Source of the DNA: Sordariomycetes sp. S80-01Y
Taxonomy: Eukaryota; Ascomycota; Sordariomycetes
Assembly (NCBI GenBank): GCA_037042185.1
Contig: JAXQJY010000019.1
Span: 1 to 64,000, forward strand
Length of the DNA: 64,000 bases
Direction of reading: 5' to 3'
The position numbers were made by a program, and so were the translations under genes. The notes beneath the pieces were generated by a model. That model had not been told where the DNA came from. It saw only the letters and a list, made by a program, of their open reading frames with translations, and searched no databases. This document shows, in pieces, positions 12,101-24,100 of this stretch. The first letter of the stretch is position 1; every line of letters begins with the position of its first letter.

Positions 12101-15100
12101 ACAAGACGGGGAAGTGGCAAGGCTCTCGCCCGCGCAATAGATTTTGCCAATATTGCTGCATCGGCGTGACGTCTCTGCCGCCCAAGTATTCCACATACGA
12201 CTGGTAAGCTGACACAGCAAGCGGCGGTGGGAGCTTTCCAGCAATGGCCAAGGCCAGTTCGTGCTTTATGATGCTCAGAGACGCGCCGTCAATAAGAGCG
12301 TGGTTGATATGAAGTCGGAACTGAACAGATCCCTCGTGTAGCTCGCGCAACGTGACTCGATGTAAGGGATCCAGATCGAAGCCTGCGTCGTTCTCTTCCA
12401 CCAAGTCACCCTCGTTGTCGAGTACGCGGATAGGGGCGGGTACGTTGACCAAGACAAGCTGATCTTTGAGCCCGTCGTCTGTCACGTCTATGAATATGGT
12501 GCGCAGCATATCGTGGCGAGAAAGCAGCCGCAACCAGGCATTTTCCACCGCCCGCGTGCTGATGCGCTGACCCAGCTCAGTGCCTGCGATGCGCCATGAG
12601 ATATCTGTTTTGTAGAACGTGGGATTGAGCGCCTGCGCGAGGAGGATTCCCCGCTGGACGGGAGAGCACGGATACGCCTGGACGACGTCTGCGGCCGGCA
12701 CACCAAGCTCTGGCAGGACTCTGCTCAGTACCTCGTCAAGACGCCTGTACGACAGGCCCTGCATCATGGCACATTCGGCCATGGTCAGCCGAGGCTGCAG
12801 CGAAACCAATGTGATGGCGGCGTCCTCCAACGTCGACTGGCACAGCAGAACCCATTGCTTGATCTGCTCTCGGTGCCGCATATGCCGATTAATGAGAAAC
12901 TTGAAGCTGAGGTGCCCGTTCGACACATGGGCTGAGATATCAATCAACGCGAACCGAGACACCGCGTCGCCAATATCGCCCGCCTCGTGGCCCAACGGCT
13001 CCTCTAGGACTAGCAGCGAGTCCGGCCGCTCCAGCTGCTGGTAGCGTCCCAAGTAATTGAAGAGGATTTCCATCGGACGACGGTTTCCGCCAAACGCCTG
13101 CTTCCCCTCTGGGTGATGGAACCTGGAGGAAAAGTAGGCCCATCCATTGGCGGGAACTCTGCGGCGTGCATCCTTGGTCAGGCGTATCACGTCCAAGAGC
13201 GTGTCCGACGGCTGCGCGTCTACAGCCGTGGGCCAGATGCTTGTAAACCAGCCCACGGTGCGGCCGAGGTCCAGCGTCGGGTTCCAGGGCTCTCTTCCGT
13301 GCCCTTCCGTGAAGAACAGGGGGGCAGCACGGGTGGGAAACGTCCGTACAAACGCGTGGAGCAGCGCGGCCTGGATGAGCTCGACTGGCCGCGTACGCAT
13401 TGCGCCATTGGCAGCGCCCAGGATGCTGTCAGTCGTGGCTTGATCAAGCTTGATATGAAGAACGTCCACGTCACCAAATGTGTTTGGCTCGTCACCAAGC
13501 TGCCAGTAACCCATGCCGTCCTCGCCGTCGACTATCTTGCCCATGTCTGAGGCCGGGAACGCGGCCGACGGAGACAGGTGCGCTGCTGCGTACGCCTCTT
13601 GCATGTGACACCAGCGCAGGTACGTGACAGGCTCAGGGACTAGATGCTTGTCGGCAAGCAGTAGATCCTCCAGCTCGGAGAGAATGACGCGCCACGAGAC
13701 CAAGTCAATGACCAAGTGATGCACCGAGATGAATAGATGTTGTTGACCGGTGGACGACGACTGCATCAAATCGACAGAGATCACCGGGCCGTGCTGGAAG
13801 TCCAGGGCCCGCTGGCTGGCTGCGGCAATCTGGGTCATGGCATCCCTGTCGGACACGAAGTGTTCCTTGAAGAGAAGACTGCTTTCAACGTCTTGCAGAG
13901 TCGTCTGCATCCATTGTCCGTCAGATTCTCGTCTGAACCTGGCGCGCAGCATCGAATGATTGCTGACGATGCGGTCAATGGCCTGTCGTACGGCATTGCG
14001 CTGGACCGGACGCTGGAGGCGAAGGAAGAAGCTCTGGTTGAAGTGATTCTCGCCTTCCGGGGATAGTTGGAAGAAGAACTGCTGGATAGGCGACAGCGTC
14101 ACCCAATGCCCGGTTTCATCCTCAGGGACTTGCTGCATCACGTCAGACGTCCTCCCGTGCGAGGGCTGAGCAGACAGATATGCGGCAAGCTCAGCGATAT
14201 TCTTGTACTTGTACAAATCGGCGGCGCGGACCATCATCCCAACTTGCGAGCACTGGGACGATACTTGCATGGCGCTGATGGAATCACCGCCCACGTGGAA
14301 GAAGTTGTCGAGGACGCCGACCTTCTCCGCCGGTCTGTTGAGCACACGCGCCCAGACGGCCTGCAGGCGGCGCTCGAGGTCTGTAGTAGGATTTGCAAGC
14401 ACAGAGTCGCCTTTACTCTCAAACTTACCGTCGGAGGCGACTAAAGCAGCCAATGCGCAGAGTTGCCGTCGGTCTACCTTGCCCGACTTGTCCAGTGGGA
14501 TATGCGAGACAGCAAGGTGGACGGAGGGAGCCATGTAGGAGGGGAGCAAGGCTTGCAGGTCGTGCTCTAGCTCGTCGATGGCGCTCCGTGCTTCCGGGGA
14601 GCTGTCGACGGCAAGGTCCTCTGTCGACGACGTGCCATTAGCTGACGTCTTGCTTGCGCTGAACGCGGCGAGGAAAGGTGCTCGTTCCTTGAGCGAGACT
14701 AGCTCTACAACCACATCGCGGATCTCATTACTGCTGCTGAAGCACTTGGAGATATGATGCTCAATGTCTGCAAGTTCGATTCGCTGCCCGCGCAGCTTCA
14801 CCTGCCTGTCTCGACGGCCGTGGTACAGCAGACGCCCATCTGCTCCATATCGCACTAAGTCTCCTGTTCTGTAGAGACGGGAAGACGACGCAGGCAACGC
14901 GCCGTTTCCTTTCGATGGCGTCTGCATCTCGGGCCACGCAGGCACCTGTTCGATAAACGACGCTGCCATGCGCGCCGGGTCGTTGAGATAGCCCTGAGCC
15001 ACCAACGGGCCCTCCAAGACCAACTCTCCCACTGCCCCGATAGGCAGCAGGCGAGCGGGGTCCTTGGCGTCGACGACCCAGCCGCGGCCGCCACATGGAT

Positions 15101-18100
15101 AGCCGATGTCGCGGGGATCCGTTGTGGGACTGATCTCGTTCTGGATGCTAGATAAGATGGTGCACTCTGCGGGCCCGTAGCCGTTGATCAAGGTGACGGA
15201 CGACGCCCAGCAGTCGATGATGGCTTGGGATATTGGTTCTCCTGCCTGTACCAGAGTGCGAATGCTAGGCACGGTGCGAGGCGTGAGCGTGCGGATGACG
15301 GACGACGTGAGGCACGCCCAGTTTACGTCAAGCTCGCGCGTGGCCGCTGCTAGGTCACCTTGGCGGTCGCCATCCGAGGGCACGCAAATGCATCCTCCCG
15401 CCACGAGCGTGCTGATGTGGTCCATGATGGCAATGTCAAAGGTGTAGCCTGCAAACTGAAGCACGCGCGATGCCGGGTTGAGCCCTACCAGGGGAACGTG
15501 GGTTTGGACGCTGTGAGCGAGGGAGGCATGGTTCACAACGACACCTTTTGGTTTGCCTGTTGAGCCGGAAGTGAAGACGACGTAGGCTGCGTCGCTTGGT
15601 TGCACCTTGGGACAATTGTTGGCCGCCTGCGCTTCGGGGCGGATCAGCTCGCCCACGGTTTTGGCTGCCACTTCAACAACAGTGCTGCAGATGCTGCTAG
15701 CCGTCTTCATCTGCGTCTTCGATGCGAGTATAAGAGGAGCTGCGATATCCTTGCAGATGCTCTGCAGGCGCTGCAACGGCGATGAGGCATCCAGAAGAAG
15801 GAACGCGGCGCCGGCCCTGAGGACGGCCAGCTGAGCAACGACGGTGAAGCAAGACTTTTCGAACAGCAGCGGGACAAACGTTCCGGGCGTCACGCCGCGG
15901 GATAGGAGGGCCCTGGCGAGCTGTGAGACGCGAGCGCTGAGCTCCGAGTAGGTCAGACGGCCGTCCCAGGCATGTACGGCGGCGGCATCAGGCCGGAGAG
16001 AGGCGCGCCGCTCGATCAAGTCCTGTACCGGAAGCTCGAAGGGGCCGGCAAGGGAAGACGGCTGGGACCATTTAAATAGCTGCGCCACGTCTGTCGGGTT
16101 GACGATGGGCAGGTCCTTGAGAAGCGTAGTGGCGTTATACAGCAGCTGCGTAAAGATGTGCTGGAGCTGCCGCAGAATCCGCTCCATCTGGTACGTTTCC
16201 AGCACTCGCGAGTCGTACGTAGCCTCGACGGTGACGGAATGCGGTAGCACGTAACACATGAGGAGTAGCGGGTATGTGTTGACGGTTCCCTGCTGCGGAC
16301 GCTGCACATGCCGTCCAAACAGTCCGTTGCTTGCGTCTGCGTTTCTGGGCTCTGACTGGATCACCATGAGCGTATGGAAGCCCGTTGCAGCGGCGGTCGA
16401 CTCGGTCAGGCGCCGAATGTGCTGAAGGCCGAGATGCTCGTGGCGCATTGCCTGCAGCGAGGAGTCCTGCACGCGCTGCAGTGCCTCGGCGACGGCTAGG
16501 TCTTGGATTCCGCGGATGCGGGCTGGCGTCGTGGCGATGGTTGGTCCGATGATGCCTTCGATGCCCGGGATGGGAGCAGCTCGGCCGGATGTCGTAATGC
16601 CAAACACCACGTCGTCGCTGCCCGTGTACTGCATGACGGCCATGGCCCAGGACAGGCGGAGCCGGCTGGCCACGGTAACCGTGACAGCGCCGCCAAGGTT
16701 CGTGTTGGGTTCTACTGCCAGCGTCTTGCGCATAGTACAATCTGGCTGGGGCGTGTAGGCCTCGGAGTGCACCGCGGGGAATGCCACCGCGGCGTTTTCT
16801 GCGCCTGCGAGCTCCGTCTTCCAGTAGTCAATGTCAACGTCGCGGGACAGCTGCTGGTGAGCGATGAGCGGGCTGAACGGCTCCGGGTGCGGCGTCTGCC
16901 CTGTCCAGGCCCGATCCACCTCGGCGAGGAGCAGCGGCAACGACCATCCATCGTAGATCGTATGGTGCAGGCACACTGTAAGTCGATCCGGTGATGCGGC
17001 GAGCTGCAGCAACGGCACTCCGAGCCGGAATCCGGCCGGATCCACGGCGGCTTTGCACTGGAAACCAGCAGTCCTGAGAACAACCTGAAGGCAGCCATGG
17101 GACTCGGTCTCGATGACTCGCGTACGCAGAATAGGGTGCGCGCCCGCAGCTATATCCCACGCCGCGTGGTAGCGGGCCAGGTCGAAATCCGGAGGACATT
17201 CATACTCCAGGACAGCCGAGTAGGCGCCTGGCTGCTTGATGGTCAAGGCCATCAGACCCTCCTGGAGGGCGGTGCATGGGTAGATGTCCTCGATGTCGGC
17301 GCGCGCAAGGTTGCATTGTGTCTCCGCGGCCGCAATAATAGCCTGCTTCATGGCAGCATCATCGTCCACGCGCAGCAGCGAGAACGGTAGCGGAGGGCAT
17401 GTCGACGGAGCTTCGTTGTCGGAAGCAAGTCTTCTTGGCGTCATCGCCGCCGCCATGTCTTTCAGACACGGATGGGCAAATACCTGTGCCACGGTGAGAT
17501 CCAGGCGACGACGCGATGCCATTGCTGCCAGCTTCATAGCCGCAATGGACTCGCCTCCCATGAAGAAGAAGTTGTCCTCGCGGCCGGCCGACTCTGGTTC
17601 TATGCCCAACGCCACTGCCCACATGTCCTGCAAGGTGAGTTCGGCAGCAGTCTGCGGCTTCTCGGGCGCCGTGGCTATAGCTATGCTTGATGACTGCGCA
17701 GTGTAGGACTTCCACAGGCTCGTCGACCAGGTGCCCGCCTCTTCTCGCAGTCGTCGGCGGTCAATCTTGTCAGAGCGGCTAAGAGGGACACGGGCGAGTG
17801 GGAAGATGGTAGAGGGCACCATGTAGGGCGGGAGAAGGCTCTGCAGCTGACCTGCTGCCCTGCTTGCGTGCTCGCTAAATGTTGCTGTTGGCGGCGCCAG
17901 GAAGCCCTCGTCGCCGTGCTGCTTCGCGTCTGCTTCTCCGGCGGGCTGCACAAATGCCACGAGCAGAGAGGATGCGCCGTCGTTTTGCCGCCGCACCACC
18001 TCCGCAACTATCTCATGTGCGTCAGGCCATTGGGCCCGAAGATGACGCTCGACTTCGCCTAGCTCGATGCGCTGTCCGCGCAGCTTCACCTGCGTGTCTT

Positions 18101-21100
18101 TGCGCCCGATGAATCGGATCCATCCGTGCTCGTTCATTTCCACCAGGTCTCGCGAGCGATACAGGCGACCATGGCCGCTGGGACGCAGGCGTTGCAGCCA
18201 GTCTGGAGCGTCGATGAAGCCGTCTTGCGTCTGCTCCGGCCGGTCCAGATACTCTCGGGTGACAACCGGCCCTTCCAGGAGCAGCTCTCCTACAGCTCCT
18301 GGCGGAGCCAGCCTGGAAGGGTCGTCTGGCACCGTCACCCAGCCGCACGCGCCGAGGATGGGGCCAATGGTGCCAGTCCTCCACGGCGCCTGCGCAGATA
18401 TCCTTCCCGCACAACAGATGGTGGCCTCGGCCGGGCCGTAGGCGTTGATCAGCAGAACCCTGGACCGCCAAGTCTCGACGTTCTCGTGCGTCAACGCTTC
18501 GCCGCCGAGCACCAGCGTTTCCAACGCCGGTACGTCCGTCGGCTGGAGAACGCTGACTGCAGATGGCGTTAAAAGCGCCCAGTTGACGCGGTGCTCGCTG
18601 ATAAAGGCCGCCAGCCGCGACAGACGCTCGGTTTCGTCAGGAATGCACACGCAACCTCCACTGACGAGGGTGCTAAAGATTTCGTAGATGCTGGCATCGA
18701 AGGCATACGCTGCAAAGTGTAAAGCACGCGTGTGCTGGCTTATGTTCATACCGCTGGCGTGGTCTCGGATGCTCGTTGCAAGATTGACGTGCTCCATGAT
18801 GATTCCCTTGGGCTTCCCGGTGCTCCCTGACGTGAAAATGATGAAGGCTGCATCTGTTGGGTTGACTTGCGTTAGGTCAGACGTGCTTTGGCCTTGAAGA
18901 TCGGCCGGGATTGTCATCACTTGCGCGGCAGAGGGGGCGCATTGCCGCATCAGCGACGCGTTGTTTGCGCAACATAGCAAGATGGACGGTTTGGATTCGT
19001 CCAGCATGTCTCGAATCCGGTCCTGCGGCAGGGCTGGATCGACATTGACGACTGCTCCGCCTGCCCGAAGTACGCCAACCATGGCAATGACGGGCCATAT
19101 TGACTTGTCGAAGCAAAGCGGCACCATGGAACCGCGATGTAGTCCGCGGTCGACCAGCACCTGGGCTACCTTGGCGGAGAGAGAGTCTAGCTCTGCAAAC
19201 GTCAGGCAGCGGCCTGATGAAGATAGAGCCTGGCTGTTGCGCCACAAGGGATCCGCCGCATGTCGCAGAACCAGCTCGTGAATGGTGCGCTCGTAAGGCG
19301 ACGGAACGAGAGCGTTGCGAAGGTGCATGTGTTGAACGTCCTCGGGGCTAGCAACCTCAATCTGGCCAAGGGTACGCTGCGGTGACAGGTAGAGCTGGCG
19401 CAGGACGTGCGCAAACTGGCTCACAAGGCGAGTTGCTTGCAGACAGGACAGGATGCGCGGATCATAGTTGGCCGTCACGTTGACCTCCCGTGTATCACGG
19501 CGTGGCAGCTCGCATACGAGAACCCACGCGTAGCTTGCAAAGGCAGCGTAGTTGCGATCCACGCACTCTGGCTGCAGGAGTTCAGCGGCATGCTCTTCTT
19601 CCGGTGTTTGGATGCCGAGGTGGCTCTGGAAGCTGCAGGCAGCCGCTGCTTCCGCGCTGATATTGCGCAAGCGCTGCAGACCGATCTGTTCATACTGTAT
19701 GGCGCGGGATGCATTCAACTGCACTTCCTCTAGCGCGTCGTATACAGAACGCGTACCGTCCACCTTGACGCGGAAAGGGTGGGTGGCGATGGTCGGGCCT
19801 GTCAGATCAGCAATGCCGGGCAGATTAGCGCTTCGGCCTGCCACTGTGACTCCAAACACAACGTCGTTGGAGCCCGTATACTGCGAGACAAGCACGGCCC
19901 ACGCCAGCCGGATGGTGTTGGAGAGCGTGGCTCCGGACGGTGAGTGGATGTGCTGGCCAGGGACAGTGAGATGGACCGTTCTCTTGACGAGCTGCGAAGG
20001 GTTCGGTCGGCCCCGGAATCCTACAGGGAGCGCCGGAAAGATTGGCGCTTCCAGGTCTGCGAACTCGGATCTCCAGAAGCTTTCGCAAGCGCCGGCATCA
20101 CGGTCTGCGATGTAGCGCACAAACGAGGAAAACGGCCGGGCCGTCAACGTCTCGCCGCGATAGGCTCTATCGGCTTGCTGCAGCAGCAGAGGCAAGGTCC
20201 ATCCATCGTACAAGGCATGGTGGATGGTGAGGACAAAGAACCTGGACACCACCTCGCCGAAAGCGTCAGCTGGAGGCTCAATCACGGCGAACCTGACCAG
20301 CGGCGTCGCAGGGCTCATTTCCTCGGACCGGTCCTTGATCAAGTAAGCCTCGAGCGAGTCACCAGAGCGCCATTCGATCATCTTTGGACAGCAAACAGCC
20401 TGCCAGATGCTGTCCGAGTCGGTCACGACAATCCGGGTACGCAGAATGGCATTGGCATCAGCCGTCCGCTGCCACGCATGGCGGAAACAATCAACGTCGA
20501 CTTCGGGGCAGATTCTGTACTGTAGCTGGGCTACGTACTTGTTCGCCTCTTGCGTTGTCAAGGCCAGCATGCCCTCCTGCAAGGCCGTACACGGGTATAT
20601 GTCCTCTATTTGACTTGCCGGCACATCAGCAAGCGCCATTGCCGCCTGCCGCACCGCATCCAGCTGCAGTTGGGGTACCATGGAAAAGGGCAAGACGGGA
20701 ACTGATGTTGTTGGCCATGTCCCTGACATGGTCTTGTCCAGCTTAGCCGCCAGGGCTGAGAGCTGAGGATGCTGGAAGATGTCGGCCACGGCGATGGTCA
20801 GTCCTTGCTCCCGCGCCAGCGATGCCACGTTCATGGCTACGATGGAATCGCCACCAATTCGGAAGAAGTGACTGTCGGCGCACACCCGGCTAGGCAACAT
20901 CGCAAGGGCCGCAGCAAACAAGCCCTGGAGCTTTTGTTCGGTAGGAGTGCGCGCTGGACGGCCGCCTGTATCGGAAGAGGCTAGATTATGCAGCGTCTCT
21001 CGCGGGAGTTCGGCCATCAGTTGCCGCAGCAGCCGCCGGTCTGTTTTACCTGTCTTTCCAAGGGGCATCCAACGGAGAGGGATGAGCACGGCTGGAACCA

Positions 21101-24100
21101 TGTAACTTGGGAGCGTCTGCTGGAGCCTTGTCATCACCTCGGCCACGCGGCCGCCGAATCCGGTGGACGCTTGGGAGCCAAGATCTAGGACCTGATCTTG
21201 ACAGGTGCTGTCGACAGCTTCGGCGGTGGAGGTCGCGTGCACAAAGGCCGCTAGGATCGGGCGTTGTGTTGATCCTGATGGGCAAATGATTTCAGCGACG
21301 ACATTGCATGGTCCTCGCCATGCACTCTTGACGTGCGACTCTACCTCACCTAGCTCGATGCGCTGCCCGCGCAGCTTCACCTGGCTATCCTTGCGACCCA
21401 CGTAGCAGAGCGACCCATCCGGGCGATAGCGGACGAGATCACCCGTCCGGTACAGTCGTCTGCGGCTATTTCTCGCGCGGAAATGATCCAGCCAAGCTGG
21501 TTCTGTGATGAACGGCGACGATGCAGGTGCGCTGCGCTCGTTCAAGTAGCATCGTGCCACAAGCGGTCCTTCGATAACCAGCTCGCCCACGGCACCGATA
21601 GGCACCAACCTCGCTGCTTCGCTGGACGGGTCGACTACCCATGTTGCTGCCGCGTCTGTGGCCCATCCAATGGCCATCGGGTCGGAATGTCGTAGGATGC
21701 CGGGCTGCACCGTGACGCCGACGCCGCATTCGGCCGGTCCGTACAAGTTGAGAAGCTGCACTTTGTCCGCCCACGCCACCAAGTCGGACGTCAGCACGGC
21801 CTCACCACCCAGTGCCATGGTCCTCAAGGTCGGTACCTGCTGAGGGTTGAGCGTGCGAGCAACGGACGGCGTGGTGGTGATCCAAGTTGCTTCCATGTCG
21901 TTCATCGCGTCAGCTAGGCGATCCCGTCGGTCCGAGTCGGAGGGAATGCAAATCGTCGCACCAGCAAGTAGGGGCATCAGGTTGTCCGAAACGCTGACGT
22001 CGAAGGCGTAGGCGGCAAACTGAAAGACCCGCGAGTCGCTCGAAAGCGACAGCGCTTTGATGCAGGCCAACGCTGCAGTGCAAAAAGATTGATGCTCCAT
22101 GACGACGCCCTTGGGCTTGCCTGTAGACCCGGAGGTGAATACGGCATAGAGGGCCTGTGATGGGCTTAAAGCAGGACTCGCAGCCCTGGCATCCGCTTCA
22201 AAAGCGAATTGCCAGTCTCTGTGAGTATCGGACACAGTCAGCGTCTGGGGAGCCAGGCTCGCAGCTAGCGAGTTGTGTTCGGGTGAGCACAAGACAACCT
22301 TTGGAGACAGACACAGGCAAATCTCGTGCAGTCGCTCACGCGGATGCGAAGGATCGAGCAAGACAAAGGCTGCGCCTGTTTTGATGACTCCCAAGATCGC
22401 CACGGATATCCATCGACATTTAGCAAAACAGAGAGGAACAAAATTCTCAGGTCCAACACCGCTTGCCTCGAGCCCTTGAGCGAGATGCGAGGCCAACCGA
22501 TCCAGCTCTCCATACGTTAGCTGGCCGTCCCAGGCATCAATGGCCACCCTGCCCGGCTGCTGAAAGCACATCTCTGCAATGAGATCTTCTACGCGGCGAG
22601 AAACAGTCTTCGGCTCCTGCACGTTCCAACCAGCAATCTTTCGCGCATCTCCGTCGCTGAGGAGTGAAATGTTACCCAGGATCTGGTCCGGCTGCTCCAT
22701 CATATGACGCAGTGCTGCGCTAAACGTGCCGGCAACGTCGATGACTTGCTGCTTGGAGAGACAGGACGACCAGTATTTCAACTCTGCCGTCATGTCCCTA
22801 CTCCGGATGCCTACCTCGACTACGATGTCGTACTATAACGGGCGTCGTAGTTAGCAAAGCTCTAGTCCAGTACTGCTTGGTTTTTCTCTCACCTCTGTAG
22901 GGTCGTCTCGAAGTTTCTCGGTGATGGACAGCGAACGAGACCCGGCTTTGGGATTCACCGCCTGTGGAGGAAACGTCATGGTGGTGTTGAAGAGAGGCTC
23001 CCCGGCAAGGTGCAGCCCGTGCGTTATGTCTGCCATCGATACCCGCTGATGCGGGAGAGCCTCGACGAACTGGGCTTGGACCGTCGCGGCCATCTGGGAA
23101 AACGATTGCGATTGCTGCGCCCCAATGTCCACGCGACAGACCATCATGTTGATAAAGGGGCCTACGAGGTCCTCGATGTCCTCCACCGGCGCGTCACGAC
23201 CTGCTGTCATGTAGCCAAAGGCTACGGTGTCTGAACCGGTATAAGCATTCAATACGCAAGCCCACGCCAGCTTGAAAATGCTGGCCAGTGTGACGCCCGA
23301 CGCCTCGGAGAAGCGAGCAAGGCTGTCGGTGTCGCCAAGATTAACTTGTACGCGCTGCAGGAGGCCGCGCTCTCGGCTCTGCGCGCAAGAACGATCGTTG
23401 AGCAAGGGAAACAGGCTTGGTTCGATGCCGGCAAGGTACGAGTTCCAGAACGCAAGGCTGGCGTCCTTGTCGAGCGCTCGTATGTTCGCGCTATAAGCAC
23501 TATACGTGCCACGCGGGGCCACGGTGTCGCCATCGTATAGAGCAGCAAGGTCTCGTTGCATTACGGACATGGACATGGCGTCCACCAACGCATGGTTGAC
23601 GTACAGCACGCCATAGACGGCTCCTGTATCCTCGCAAGGACACAGGGTCAGCTGCGGCGTCCCGCGTGCCGGGGCTGTTTCGTCGAGGCCAATGGCGGTC
23701 AGTTCGTTCTCGGACCGGCACGGCAAAATCGCTGGCGAGGAGGGCGCGGATTTGAGAACAACCTGCAGAGCGAACACATCAAATAGTCCCGAGCCTTGCA
23801 CAAGAACAGTCCGTAGCAAGGGATGCGCCTCGCCCAGCTTCTGCCATGCCCACTGCAGCCGAGAGACATCTATCGGCACGGAATGCTGGCTGCGAATGTC
23901 CCAAACAAAGCGTAGCATGTAAAGGCCGGCTCGACGTGCCTGGCTGAGAAGAATTCCTTCCTGGATGGGAGTGCATGGAAAGCATTCTTCCACGTCGTCC
24001 AGCTGGATCCCAAGCTGTGCGAGAGAGGTCTGGTGTAGATGCTGCTGCTGCGATGCATCAAGACGTACTGACTGATACAGCTGCTGCTCCTGTTGACCAT

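Noticed and set aside
4914-22793. Plus-strand frames of 100-200 codons across the NRPS
   Set aside because: They are antisense shadows of the synthetase with no family features.
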